Part shown: positions 12,025 through 25,100 of the stretch, in pieces
Layout: each line of letters begins with the position of its first letter
How positions within the stretch are numbered: position 1 is the stretch's first letter
Source of the DNA: Strigamia acuminata
Taxonomy: Eukaryota > Arthropoda > Chilopoda > Geophilomorpha > Linotaeniidae
NCBI GenBank assembly: GCA_949358305.1
Contig: OX442318.1
Span: 10,832,517-10,896,516, forward strand
Direction: 5' to 3'
Length of the DNA: 64,000 bases
Position numbers and translations under genes: made by a program
Notes under the pieces: model-generated
The model's database searches: none
Told to the model about the DNA's origin: nothing
Seen by the model: the letters and a program-made list of their open reading frames with translations, nothing else

Positions 12025-12824
12025 GGCCGACATTAGTCAAGAAGATTAGTTCCGAAATCCGCCGCCGCGTAGGAGAGTCTTACTCCCGATTCCATTTCAG
12101 TTGTGAACGGTGGTTTTTAAAGCAAAATTCACAAATCTACTGGAATCGGGATCCTTTCTTCTTTATAAAAATGGCGCACGAAAATCAAACTAGAATGTGC
12201 AGAAAATCAACTCCAACCAGTTTTTATTCACATTTTTCCACCGTATAAAAATTGGAGTGATTTTTTTTTTTCTTTTTTTTTTAAATACATATTATTTACC
12301 CCCGTTACCATAGCTCGTAATAATTCCTGCTAGTACCAGTTTATATACAAAGTTACATATGAAAATCATGTACATTTTTCCAGTATACATTTGAACAGAA
12401 AATAAAAAAATGGAGAAATCTAAACCCAATCTCTTAGTAAATCGTTTTACTTACAATTTCCCACATTCATTAATCGATCAAACAATAAAAATGAATATAA
12501 TAATAATCACATTGGGGATTTTAAATGATAAAAAAAAACACAACCGTTGGTTCTATTTCTTTGTTTTTCTTTGTTTTCAAATTCTAGCATACTTATACAC
12601 ATGACATGGAAATTGGTATGGAGTACGTGACTTTGTAATGAGGTGAAAAAGGCAAACATTGGTTGTGTTTGTACATCATATACCCAAATTTGGGAGGATT
12701 TTCCCGCACATTAACGCATGAGAATGCAGTTTCTACTTGTGATTAATTTAGTTTGTGTGTAGGATAAGATAATAGAGCATTTCGTATAGAAAATGGTCGA
12801 TTTTCGTTGGAAAATGCGCACAAA
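12025..12824. other. Intergenic: USP25/28 5' leader and GABPA 3' UTR
   Basis: Tandem minus-strand genes flank about 800 bp with no convincing exon. It should contain the GABPA 3' UTR and the USP25/28 promoter and 5' leader; I see no distinctive motif. Confidence 0.4.
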
Positions 12825-15800
12825 TCACGAGTCGCTTTTGATGGATGTGACTGTGAGAGTGGCTCTTTTGTTGGGTAGAAATTGGCTTCTGATTTTGTCT
12901 AGTTTTTTACTTTCGCAGCAGTCGGTCACGAGGCGGTTCAGTTCGCCGGCGCTGTATCCCAAAAGGCTCTTCAGGTCGCACACGAATTTATAGACAAATC
13001 TTTTGCCGTGAACCTAAAAAAAAATGAAAAAACAATTTTTGTAATAAAATATTGCTATTTGTATACAATTCAATGTCATATTGCTAATATTTACTGCTAT
13101 TCTTGCAATATTTACTTAGATATTTGCGACAAAAACTAATATTTTGCTATATCTACTAAAAATTTAGCGACACGTACTAAAAGATTTGCGATTTTTACTC
13201 AAATTTTGCGATATTTAGAAATACTTTGCAATATGTACAAATATTTTTTAGATGTTTAGTTAATATTTTGCGAAATTAGTAAATATTTTGCAAAATTAGT
13301 AAATATTTTGCGAAATTAGTAAATATTTTTCCATAATTAGTAATTATTTTGCAACATTTACAAATATTTTTGCGATATTTAGTAATTATTTTGCGATTAC
13401 TAATATTTTTACAGTGTTTGCTCTGTCGCAATGTTTCATAAAATATAAAAAATACTTTGGCAGTCATAACTCTTTTAACCAAGCTTATCAAACCCTTGAA
13501 ATTACTTTAGCAATCATATCTCCATCGTAGTAATACCGCAACGCTCGGCTCAACTTCTCGTAATTCATGGTCGGCTTGTTTTTCCGTTCTCCCCACAACT
13601 TCGCAACCATCTCGGGGTTATTCAGCTTAAATTCGCCATCTTCGCCGATCCACTGAATCACCTCCCGGTGAACCTTATCGGTAAGCAACTCCAAAAGGAA
13701 CTGCCACAACTGAATTTGACCGTTATTACCTAATCAGAAATATTAAGAAAAAAAATATTAACGAACAAAAATCGATAAAATTCCTCCTGTAATTTTACCC
13801 GTTCGGTTGCCAGGTTGCGGGCCGTCGGCTATTCTCGGCATCCCGATTTTGGGCGAGCGGCGTCCACTGCGGATGTTCAAGTGCTTGCTCAGTTTTCCGT
13901 CGTTGGTGAGTGTTAAAGTTGTGATTGTGTTGGTCGGTAGTTGAACAACGGCTGAAAAATAGCAAATTTTTGTTTAATTCTCATATATAACGATATTTTC
14001 GGGGTTTAAAGTTATTTTTTAGAATTTTCCGTTAAATGTTAGTTTTTTCCGTCATTTTTCGGATTTTTCCGTTAAATTTTCTAGTTTTTACGTTACATTG
14101 TTTAGTTTTTTCGTTAATTTAGGAGTTTTTAATTAAATTTAGAATTATTTTTTGCTATTTTAACAGTTTTTCGTTAAATTTTGGAGATTTTTCCTTATTT
14201 TTGTAGTTTCTTTGTCAAAATCTTTTGATTTTTGGATCAATAAATCTTTTTAAATGTTTAATTCTGATAGTGTTTAGGTATTTACCAACGAATTTGCATT
14301 TTCGCAGGAGTTCGAGGTGAGTCCAGAATAAGTCTCCTTTGTCGTACGGTATGCGCTGCATAAATTCTGGATGGGTCATATCGCATAATTCTTTCCCATT
14401 CATGTCCCAATCGCTGAGCGTAAGCGTTTCCAAATGGAATTGTTTGACGGCCCATTGGATCCAGTGCCGGACGTGAGCCGCGTTCCATTGAGCCGGATCT
14501 AAAAAAAAAATTTTAAAAAAATTAAATAAACAAATAAAATAAACAAAAAAAAAATTTAAAAAAAAAATAATTATCATCAAAATTATCAAAACAATGGACA
14601 CCGACACCAACCAGATAATTCCCGCTATCAAAAATACAAAAATCTCCACAAAAACAAACCAGGACACATTCCTTCATCCTACATTAACTGGGCCAAACAA
14701 CCAGGTCACATGACCACACCACCATCAAAATGATGTTTAATGGCCTCATCCCACCAACTGTTCCAGAAAAATAATCCTAAAATAATTAATTAATTACTGT
14801 AAAGCATTGGTTATCCAAACTAATTGGAATAAAAGGATTAAAAGCATTAACAACCGATCAAAAAATGGTAAAAATCGTTAAAAAACATTAAAAACCGATC
14901 AAAAAATAATAAAAAGCATTAAAAAACAGATTAAAAATTGGTAAAAAGCATTAAAAATCGATAAAAAGCATTAAAAATCGTTTAAAATCATTAAAAATCG
15001 TTAAAAAGCATTAAAAATCGTTAAAAAGCATTAAAAAATCGTTAAAAAGCATTAAAAAATCGTTAAAAAGCATTAAAAATCGTTAAAAAGCATTAAAAAT
15101 CGTTAAAAAGCATTAAAAATCGTTAAAAAAGCATTAAAAAATCGTTAAAAACATTAAAAATCGATAAAAATCAATGACTACTGTTCATATAAGCAGTGTT
15201 CTGATAATCGATGCCCTACTGTAATTAATTAACAAACAAAAATCACCATGTGGTATCTTTAAACGGTCCTGTTCCCTGCGAAACTGTTGACAGACAACCC
15301 ATCGAGTCACGTTTTCTTGTTCTTCTGGAATGAGCACTTTGGACACGAGTTGCGTCGACTGTAACTGCGTTTGCGCCTCCATCACTAAGAAAAATCAAAC
15401 GTTAAAAATCACCAAAAATCAAAAATGGAAATTTCATTTAAATTAATTTACTCGGCTGCACTTGTTCGGTCACTTCTAATATTTCGTCGGCCGGTTTCAG
15501 CACGTCGACTATGTTGATTTTCTTTATTTCTTTCGACGTTATTTCAACGTTGATTTGGACCAATCCTTCGCCTTGCACGCACTGATCAACTAACGTTTTA
15601 CTCGAATCCAACTGAAATTTTATTTAATTTAATTTTAAACACAAAAAAAAATAAAAAATAAATTGTTTTGTGTCGCACCTCTTGACTGTCTTGTAAATAA
15701 AATACATGTTCTGATAAATCCAATCCCAGCCTCTGTTCTAGCACCGTTCTGAGATTGTTCAAAGGCTCTGTGATGTTCATGTGTTGCGCTATTACGGTCA

Positions 15801-16695
15801 CCACCGACGACGAATCCTGGCTGTAAATAAACAAAATTCAATTTTTTACAAATTTTACAAATTTTTTAACTCGTCATGTTCGTAAAATATGTTTTAAAAG
15901 TATCTTTTCTGTGTTTTATGTGGTTTTCAAGCCTAAAACGACAATTTTCAACCTTAAAACGTCAATTTTTAGCTTAAAACGTCAATTTTCAAGCTTAAAA
16001 CGTCAATTTTTAGCTTAAAACAGCAATTTTCAAGCCTAAAACGTCAATTTTCAAGCTTAAAACGTCAATTTTTAGCTTAAAACAGCAATTTTCAAGCCTA
16101 AAACGTCAATTTTCAAGCTTAAAACGGCAATTTTCAGATTAAAACGTCGATTTTTAATTGTAAAATCCAATCCAAATTGTTATTTCGGCTTAAAACGAAC
16201 ATTTAGCACCAATTTTAACACCTAGATCAAATCAAACACGTATTTTTCCATTTTTAAAAACATAAACAAACCACCTCTAATGGTTCAAACAGAAAATAAA
16301 AATTCGGAGAAAAAAAATTGTTTTTCTCGTGACTCTACGCTTCAACACAATAAAACCCATTAAAAAGCTGTTTTCGTTCTCTTTTAAGCCGATTCCAACC
16401 GATAAAACTCCACCATATGTTGCACCAAACACAGAAAAACAAGTCCAAACACGAAAAGAATCGAACAAACAATTCAAAATGTCAATTCGCCCAACCTATA
16501 TTCATCGTGTTCCCCAACCAAACACGTAGTAACGTCTCCGTCGTCCTCCGCAATCGCTATGATTTCTTCCGTCTGCTCCAGCATCGATTCGGGACAATTC
16601 TCGTCACCTGTTGATTCCTCAACAACGTCCAAATGCAACAACTTCGGTTTCCTTTCCACATTTCCGCCATTAAAATCCGTCGCTGCTCTTTTCAT
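12825..16695 (-). CDS. GABPA: GABP-alpha / Ets97D-type ETS transcription factor
   Basis: A DNA-binding subunit of GABP (NRF-2), which pairs with the ankyrin-repeat GABP-beta and activates mitochondrial and housekeeping genes. Exon 1 starts at 16695 ([19 protein letters not shown]). The N-terminal ubiquitin-like fold typical of GABP-alpha is at 15598-15826 ([19 protein letters not shown]) and 15452-15612 ([16 protein letters not shown]). Then come [18 protein letters not shown] (15185-15385), the PNT/SAM domain (14285-14500: [17 protein letters not shown] and SHLELLRK-like TLEL-LRKC), a basic linker (13793-13950) and the ETS domain ([29 protein letters not shown] at 13500-13709). The last exon (12825-13015) gives [17 protein letters not shown] and stops at 12825-12827. 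Both ETS recognition-helix arginines are present. Domain order and spacing match the vertebrate protein. Several introns carry 20-bp AT-rich arrays. Confidence 0.92.
13050..13480. repeat. Intronic minisatellite, ~20-bp unit
   Basis: A degenerate tandem array of ATTTTGCGAAATTAGTAAAT fills the last GABPA intron. Confidence 0.75.
13985..14210. repeat. Degenerate intronic array, ~18-22-bp unit
   Basis: Imperfect repeats of the form TTTTCCGTTAAATTTTAG occur in a GABPA intron. Confidence 0.5.
14825..15170. repeat. Intronic minisatellite, 20-bp unit
   Basis: Units of ATTAAAAATCGTTAAAAAGC repeat about 16 times in a GABPA intron. Confidence 0.85.
15890..16200. repeat. Intronic minisatellite, 20/21-bp units
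   Basis: Units of AATTTTCAAGCTTAAAACGTC and a one-base-shorter form alternate in the first GABPA intron. Confidence 0.8.
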
Positions 16696-17700
16696 TTTTC
16701 ACTAAAAAAAAAAAAAATAAATAAAAAACAATAAAATATAAAAAAAAAATATTAAAAAAAAAAATAATACACAATAATTTTTTTGTTTTGTTTTTGTTTT
16801 ATATATTATCGTATTACGACATTTATTACTCCGCACACGGAATTTCGTATCGTATTCAATTTGCGTCACCGAAATGACCTTGAAATTCGTATCGGTCGAA
16901 TTTTCGGTCGAAACGAGCGAAAGAAATCGGTTTGGTAATTGTGTGTTTCTCGATTTCGTATTTAGTGGCGATTGAAAGCTGTGAGGCAACAGCAGGCATC
17001 CATTTCCGGAAAAAACATTTGAAGCCGGACGCGCCAAGCGAAATTCGTATGCATTTGCACTTACGTTCAACTGGAATAGCGGGCGGGCGCGGGTGTTTTA
17101 GCCAGTTGGAGTACGGCGCTTTGGGCTTCGCGGGAACGAATGAGGGTGGTAAATTAAGGTGCAATTTACTGATTGTCTGCTAGAATGATGAAGAAATTTT
17201 TCCAACAGGAAATGGCAGACAAAAGGAAATGCAGATGGTTCATGTGACCGGATCTTCTCTTCTCGTTTGGCGTGCGCGGCGACGAGATCTTGCGGGATTT
17301 GATCATCGCTTGTAATGACGGGATTTATGCAGGATTTTTTATTTTTTTTTTTGAAATTGTTATTTATATTTTTATATATTAAAGGAAATAAAAAATTTGG
17401 ATTGATAAGAAACGTTTTTTAAATAATGGGTTTTATTTTTCGATTTTCTGTTAGAATTTGTTAATTTCGGGTGCAACTAAAACCAGAAGTAGTCAGCCGT
17501 GGCAATATAAATATATAATTTTTATTTTAAACAAAACTTTTTTACTTAATTAAAATATTTTTACTCGACAAATTTGGTATTTTTCTAGATTTCCTAACGT
17601 TTCAAAATATCAAAATATTAAAATATCAAAAATATTAAAGTTCAGCATGTGGTACCTCTAAAACCAGGAATAGGTGTTTACAAATGGCGGTGATATTGGT
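16696..17700. promoter_or_regulatory. Divergent promoter region between GABPA and REXO2
   Basis: About 1 kb separates the two opposing start codons. The segment 16850-17300 is clearly GC-richer than its surroundings, as expected for a housekeeping divergent promoter, and includes a palindromic ETS-like TTTCCGGAAA at about 17003. Poly-A/T tracts flank it. No gene was found inside. Confidence 0.4.
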
Positions 17701-18689
17701 ATGATTTCTTGGTTCAAGACTTTAAATCTCTTCAAACAACTAATAAACAAACCAAAAATGGAGCTGTACAAATTACCCGAGCAATCTCGAGTTATTTGGA
17801 TCGACCTGGAGGTAAAACCCGCACAAAATCTAAAAAAAAAATTAATAAAATAAATTATTTCATTCCTTCTCCTCAGATGACAGGTTTGGATGTCGAAGAA
17901 TGTCACATAATCGAAGCAGCTTGCATCGTCACAGACGGAAATCTAGAAATAATCGCTGAAGGCCCCAATTTAATTATCCATCAACCCGAAGAAATCCTAA
18001 ACAAAATGCAGAAATGGTGCACAACAGTCCACGGCAAAGTAATTTAAATAATAATAATCCGATTCCGTTTAATTCGTCCGTTGCTATTATTAGTCAGGTT
18101 TAACCGAAGCCAGTCGCAACTCAAACATCAGCCTTCAAGCAGCTGAGATGCAATTGCTGTCGTTTGTGAGGAAACACACACCAGCTGGCAAGTGCCCACT
18201 CGCAGGCAACACAATTCATGCTGACAGAACCTTCTTGTGTAAATACATGCCTGAACTGATGAAACACATACATTACCGCATCGTAGATGTATCTAGCGTT
18301 AAGGAGTTGTGCAAGTAATGGAATTTTACATAAAATTTAATTTTTTTTAATGTTAATTCGTTGTTTTCTCAGACGATGGTACCCGAAAGAATATCGGAAA
18401 GCACAAGGCCAAAAATCAGGATCACATCGGTAAGTGAAACATGATAAATAGACCCCGGATATACATGCAAAATAAATTTCGTTATATGCGCATATAATAT
18501 GCACCAAAAATTCCAATATATGCAAAAAAAAAAATTGAAATATGCAACATAATTATTAATTATGTTGGTATTTGGGCGATCCAATGTGACAAAATACCGT
18601 CGATTGTTTTCTTTTATTTCAGGGCTCTTGCAGACATCAAAGAAAGCATAAACGAATTGAAATTCTACCGTAAAACCATTTTCAAGTAA
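17701..18689 (+). CDS. REXO2: Oligoribonuclease / small fragment nuclease REXO2
   Basis: A DEDDh 3'-5' exoribonuclease that clears di- to penta-ribonucleotides in mitochondria and cytosol. Five exons: 17701-17811, 17877-18038, 18094-18314, 18373-18429 and 18623-18689 (TAA 18687-18689), about 205 residues. Motif I is WIDLEMTGLD across the first junction, motif II HADRTFL, motif III SHRALADI; the acidic and histidine catalytic residues are all present. The C terminus ([13 protein letters not shown]) is characteristic. I start at 17701, the first in-frame ATG after a stop at 17671; it adds 19 residues ([19 protein letters not shown]) rich in Lys, Phe and Leu with no acid, like a mitochondrial presequence. 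A second in-frame ATG at 17758 would give the bare nuclease. The gene converges on the Aster gene 473 bp downstream. Confidence 0.93.
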
Positions 18690-19162
18690 CTAATTGGTCC
18701 GTTTCTCGTCTAGAACTGCTGGAGAACAACGATTGGTTGTTACAAATGTTGACAAAATCGTTTTGTTTCGAAATAAATGGAAAGTTAAAAGTTGTAATTT
18801 TACCATATTCCTTACTTTTATTGTGCTTACAATCCTAATCTTATGGAAGCACTGCAGATTATTATAATCGCAATTATTATTAATTTTTTTTCTTCTTATA
18901 TTTATATATATAATACATAATTCATAATTTTTACAATTAAAAATTGTAATATCTCTGATATTTTACAATATAATTAATACTGAAACAAAATAGCCCATTT
19001 TGTGTTCTTTGGGAATGCCAAACAAATTGATTAGGAAATAAATAATTGAATGGTATCAATTTAAAACTGGAAGAAAAACGTTTGTGCAATCAATGAATCG
19101 GTTAAACTTCGTAACAAGTTGCTCCTCTCAAAAATAGACTCTCGCGCAGCGGATTATTCTTG

Positions 19163-22100
19163 TCACGATTCCTCGGCCGTTTTCGCTTTATCGCCAAACA
19201 GTTGTAACAAGCGTTGTAGTTGATATGGTCTAATCCCTTTTTGTAATGTGGTCAGCACGTCTTCCGTCTACGATGTCAGAAAAATGCATTTAATATTCCG
19301 AGTTGGGCTCAATTCAATCGATATTTCGGTAGAAACGCCCAAAAATTAGACATTTTCATCTAAAAAGGCAAATTGTCTCTAGAAAGTCAATTTTTTGTCT
19401 AAAAAGGCAATTTTGTGTCTAAAAAAAGGATTTTTTTAATCTAAAAAAGGGATTTTTTTAATCTAAAAAAGAGATTTTTTAATCTAAAAAAGGGATTTTT
19501 TTAATCTAAAAAAGGGATTTTTTTAATCTAAAAAAGGGATTTTTTAAATCTAAAAATGGATTTTTTTTCATCTAAAAACGGATTTTTTAATCTAAAAACG
19601 GAGTTTTTAATCTAAAAAGGCAATTTTTCGTCTAAAAAGGTCATTTTTTGTGCATTAAAAGTGTATTTGGAATCTAAAAAGGCCAATTGTGTGTCTAAAA
19701 AGGCGAATTTGTGTTTTAAAAGGCTAATTTTATGTCTAAAAAGTTTATTTTTACATCTAATGTGTCATTTTTATGCCCCCCATCAAAAGCGTATCGTGTC
19801 TAAATAGGCCAATTTTATGTCAAAAAAGGCCAATTATATGTCTAAAAAAGGCCAATTGTGTCTAAAAAGGCTAATTTTATGTCTAAAAAGTTCTTTTTAC
19901 ATCTAAAGTGTCATTTTTATGCATTAAAAGTGTATCGTGTCTAAAAAGGCCAATTTTATGTCTAAAAAGGCCAATTTTATGTCTAAAAAGGCCAATTTTA
20001 TGTCTAAAAAGGCCAATTTTATGTCTAAAAAGGCCAATTTTATGTCTAAAAAGGCCAATTTTATGTCTAAAAAGGCCAATTTTATGTCTAAAAAGGCCAA
20101 TTTTATGTCTAAAAAGGCCAATTTTATGTCTAAAAAAGGTCAATTGTGTCTAAAAAGGCAATTGTATGTCTAAAAAACAATCTTTCGTCTAAATAAGCAA
20201 TTTTTCCTCCAAAAAGGCCGTTTTTTCGTCTAAAAAGGTCATTGAAAGTATTTTTTCTTGCACCAAAAGTGCATTATTTATTGGTCAAAGCGACATTTTA
20301 GTGACATTTTTCGCACGCAAATTTCACCTGTTGTAGTAATTGTATACTGTTCTCTAATACTTCCATCCACTTCTGCATTTCCACTTGGTGCAACTGCTCC
20401 TGTTGTTGCACGAGCTCGGCCCACTGTTCCGCCGACAAAGGTGTATTCCTTCAAACACAAAACAAATCAATTTCCCGCCCAACCAACCAACCAACCAAAG
20501 CCCGCAAGTCTTACTTGATGAAATCAAAATCTAAGTACGCGGATGGCAAAAACAGTTTGTTAGCTTGCGTTTCCAACGACCACAATTTATAATACAATAA
20601 AGCGTTCAGGCATAAAAGAACCATCAAACTGTAATAATACAATAAATCATTATAAATTATCATCAATTATTACCGCATTTCCGCAATCAACAGCGGCTAC
20701 TATTCGAGGGCGGCTCTTAATTGCGGAAATACGGTAATGTTATTTACTTACATAAACAAAACAATCTTGACTAGAGCATCCGGGCTATTGACTAGACGAC
20801 CAATTTCCAACGCACCTCTTCCAGGAACTAGAATGATTGCAAGATGCAAGATGATTAGACGAGTGATTAAGCGCCGCCAATTGAAATTGAACCTGTACTA
20901 TTAATCTTCTTGCCCGTTCCGTCGATGACGGACTCGGATTTCGATGCGTCGGGTTTGTGCAGGCGCCGGCGTCTGCGGATTTTCTGCGGTTTCTGTTGGG
21001 TTTTTGAAATCTCCTGATCGAATGCTGATCCTGGGGACGCCAAATTGAATATTGTAAAATAGGTAAAGGAATATTTTTTTAGTTTGAGTTTTTGGTGTTT
21101 AAAATGGAAGCAGTTTGCCAAAAACTATTTCAAAAATAGGCAAAATTGCGTCATTTTCCGCTTTGAAAAGTGTCCAAAGTGATTTTGCAGGGGCCCCGAG
21201 AGGTCGCGGGACCCCAACTAATTGAAAATGTAAAAATGTACAACATTTACACATTTACACATTTTTGGGGCCCAGGGAAGTAAAGTTAGGGCCCAAACCA
21301 TTGAAAAATGTAAAATTTACAACATTCACACAATTTTGGGACCCAGGGAAGTAAGTTTAAGGCCTAAACCCATTAAAAACTGTAAAATTTACATATTTAG
21401 GGCCTTAAAACTGTAAAATTTACATATTTAGGGCCTTAAAAACTGTAAAATTTACATATTTAGGGCCTTAAAAACTGTAAAATTTACATAATTTTAGCCC
21501 CAACCCATTGAAAACTGTAAAATGTACAACATTTACACAATTTTTGGGCCCCGGGAAGTAAGTTTAAGGCCTAAACCCATTAAAAACTGTAAAATTTACA
21601 TATTTAGGGCCTTAAAAACTGTAAAATTTACATATTTAGGGCCTTAAAAACTGTAAAATTTACATATTTAGGGCCTTAAAAACTGTAAAATTTACATATT
21701 TAGGGCCTTAAAAACTGTAAAATTTACATAATTTTGGCCCCAACCCATTTAAAAATGTAAAGTGTACAACATTCACACAATTTTGGGGCCCAGATGAGTA
21801 AATTTAGGGCCTAAACCCATTAAAAACTATAAAATGTACAACATTCACACAATTTTGGAGCCCAGGGAAGTAAGTTTAAGGCCTAAACACATTAAAAACT
21901 GTAAAATTTACATAATTTTGGCCCCAACCCATTAAAAACTGTAAAATGTACAACATTTACACAATTTTGGGGCCCAGATGAGTAAAGTTAAGCCCCACCT
22001 GGCCCCACGAGAGCGTCGTGAAGTTTGAACACGCCGAACTCCAATCCTCCAACTGTGCAATACTTACTTAAATCTTTCATATAATCCTCTATTCCCGCCA

Positions 22101-25100
22101 TGACATTCTTTTCAATAAAATCTGAAAAAACACGAGAGATTAGCGGCGCCAACTCGCTAATTTTTGTCCATTATTTTTTCTTACTTTTTACTAAACCCCA
22201 AACGGATTTCTTGTATTTGATTTGACTATGCACACGTATACGACATTCGTTCGGTGCCACGTAGGTGAGGCAGTAACGGTGGTGCGTGTAAAAAGTGTCG
22301 CTGTAAGGAACTCCCAAGGTAACTGCTTCCACTTCGATGATATATACAAATCCCGGCTTGGTTTCTCGAAGAATCGTCTAGAAATTCAAGACGGACAATT
22401 AATTTTGTTGGCTTAATTTTATTTTTATTTTTCAGATTTTTACTTGTTTTTCTGATGTTTGCGCTGTCTTCGGGCCCATGGCGAGTCCTAATGTGAGGGT
22501 GTAGGAGATTTGTCGTGTTTTCACACCGCCACATTCCACCCATGGACTTTGGACAAGATCTATTTGCAATTTGTTTAATTTAGAATGGTTAGAACTAATT
22601 AACTATAGTCGGGAGCCTCGTTAAACCAGGTTCACACTTGTGTTCACAGGGGGCGACGCAAAATTAGTCAACCGCAACGCAGAGTCTGCTCACACTGTAG
22701 GGCACGTGTGAACAGAGCTGAAGCAATTGACGTTGCGTCTGGATAGTCAGATGGGTTCAATGAAACCTGGAATTGGATCTAGTTCTAGAACTAGTTGCAG
22801 AATCCGAAAATGGCGGCCTGTTTGCACGTGGCAAAGTCTCGCCAACCAGATTTTAATCGACGATAGTTGGAGTCGATCGTGATTGGTTGTCCGCAAGACC
22901 TTTCCTTGCGTTGCTTCGCTTACTTCGACTCGGGGTTGAAGCAGGAATTGGCGTCAACGTCAAGAATTTTTGGACGCAAGCAGCGTGCGTTGCGTTAGTT
23001 TTCTTGCGTTGCGTCTAGTGTGAACACAAGTGTGAACCTAGCTTTATAACGAATCGTAAGGGACCCGAGAAATCGGTTGATTGTAACTAAAGTTGGTTAT
23101 ACCATTTTTAACTATTCGTTATATCGCAGTTCGTTATAACGAGATTCAACTGTAATACGACGAGCACAATTTGTGGGTCATTATGTCAAAATCATGAAAT
23201 CAGGTACATAGATTTTTGGATTTTTTAATGGGTTTGTACAGTCGTGGTCATAAAAATCATCCTAGGGTAGTCCAGCTTGAAGCTCACCTGCAGAATGAGC
23301 GTTTTCGGCTGTGTCCCCTAGGTCAAGGGTCGGCAACTTGCGGCTCGCAGGTTGCCTATATACCTATTCCTAATCCTAAATTGTAACTTTTGGCTCTTCC
23401 GTCTCAAAAGGTTGCCGACCCCTGCCCTAGGTAGAGCAAAAACTCACCGATAAGTTGTGAGAAATCGACATTAAAATGACGTCACACAATCATTGTACTG
23501 AATTTCTTCCGATTTCTTTTGATTTCGACGCACTTACCCATCGAATGTCATTAATAAATGAAACTAAATAAACAAATTTACCCATAGTTTTCCTCGTTTT
23601 CAGAAATTCGGAATAAAACTTCGATTCTGTAAACAGCATATTAAAAACCTGGTCAAGAGACACTGGATAAATAAAATTGAAAAACTCTTTGCCGGCATGT
23701 GTCTCGCATATGCATTTGCTTTCACCTATCAAACAAAAACACCAAACATTAATACAACACAAATTGCAAGCACATTAATGAGTCAATTACCACGATCAAG
23801 TTCGTTGTCAGAATCCGTACTGTCGCTCAAATCTGTGGGCAATGTCACATCATTCCTACTAACAATTTTTGGCAGGGAAGATGAGGTTGGCAACGAGTCC
23901 ACTACATCCCCTAAATCTGATGCATCGTTTTCCCTCTCAGATCCCGTGACTATGTTTTGGTTTTCTGCTGGTGTTGAAGGAGAAGGTGATTCCTGTAGTT
24001 AAATATAGTTGCCATGTGCTTAAAAATAAACATTAAAATAAACTAAACTCAATTTATTGCCAAATCTACATCAGTGGCCTCGACTTATCAATGGACGAAT
24101 CCAAAACAACCAAACTAACCATTTACAATCACTTGTAATAAAAACACAGATTTAATTAGTAATAACAATAGAAAGTTTGCGGGATGCATTTTTCCCTTAC
24201 AGTTAAAGACTATACGGTATAAAAATAGTGTAAAGGAAAAATGATAAATTAAGTTATTGCGGGCTGCATTTTTCCCTTATCACTACACTATTTCAGCCAA
24301 CTACTGACAGTTAGTAATTTTGGGCCTAAAAATTCATTTTAGGGCCGTAAGTGTGCAAATTGCTGCATAAAATTCCATTATTGTGCCTATAAAGTATGGT
24401 TTTGGGCCTAAAATTCAATTTTGGGCCTCAATTATCATTCAATCTACGTATCTATACTCTTGTTCGACTCAAGAGTATACCCTTCTCCCATTGGCCGAGC
24501 CGCATTACTCCTAACTCCAGTCTGTATTACCATAGAGTAAAGAATCTCCACTAGGAGAAGTAGTTCTGGTAGTAGTTCTTATTTTTATTATGATTACTAC
24601 TACATTTTTGGATCACTACACCAGTGATGCGGCTCTTAGAAGTGCATACTCTTGAGTCGAACCAGAGTATACAAGTATGACTGTGATGTGTTTGATCGGG
24701 ACAACAAAATAATCGCCATTTGCAATGGGCGGAGCTAACAATATAGTGTTCTCAATTCTGATTGGCTGCGCTATATTTTAATTTAGTGTTGAAAACGATA
24801 CACTAAAGATTTTCCCCTTACGATATGGCACTAAAATAGTGTAACGTCGCACAAAATAAGGAAAAAATGCATCCCGCAAACTCTCTAATTCAATTTTTTT
24901 TTTAAAATTTGTTTATTTCTTACAACTTTTTCCAGACACTAATTTAATGACTTCCCCTGGTGTCTGTTTTTGGCGATAGATAATCGAAACTGGATTCAAT
25001 GAAGCAGGATCCCCCATTTTTATCAACAATGTTGTCCTGTCCTGCACAAAGCCAGGACGTATATTTACAAACTGCAGGCGCTTCAGGAATCTTTGCGGCC

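Noticed and set aside
19883-20173. Several overlapping open frames with perfect 7-residue repeats on both strands
   Set aside because: The 21-bp unit has no stop in several frames; this is a noncoding intronic array.
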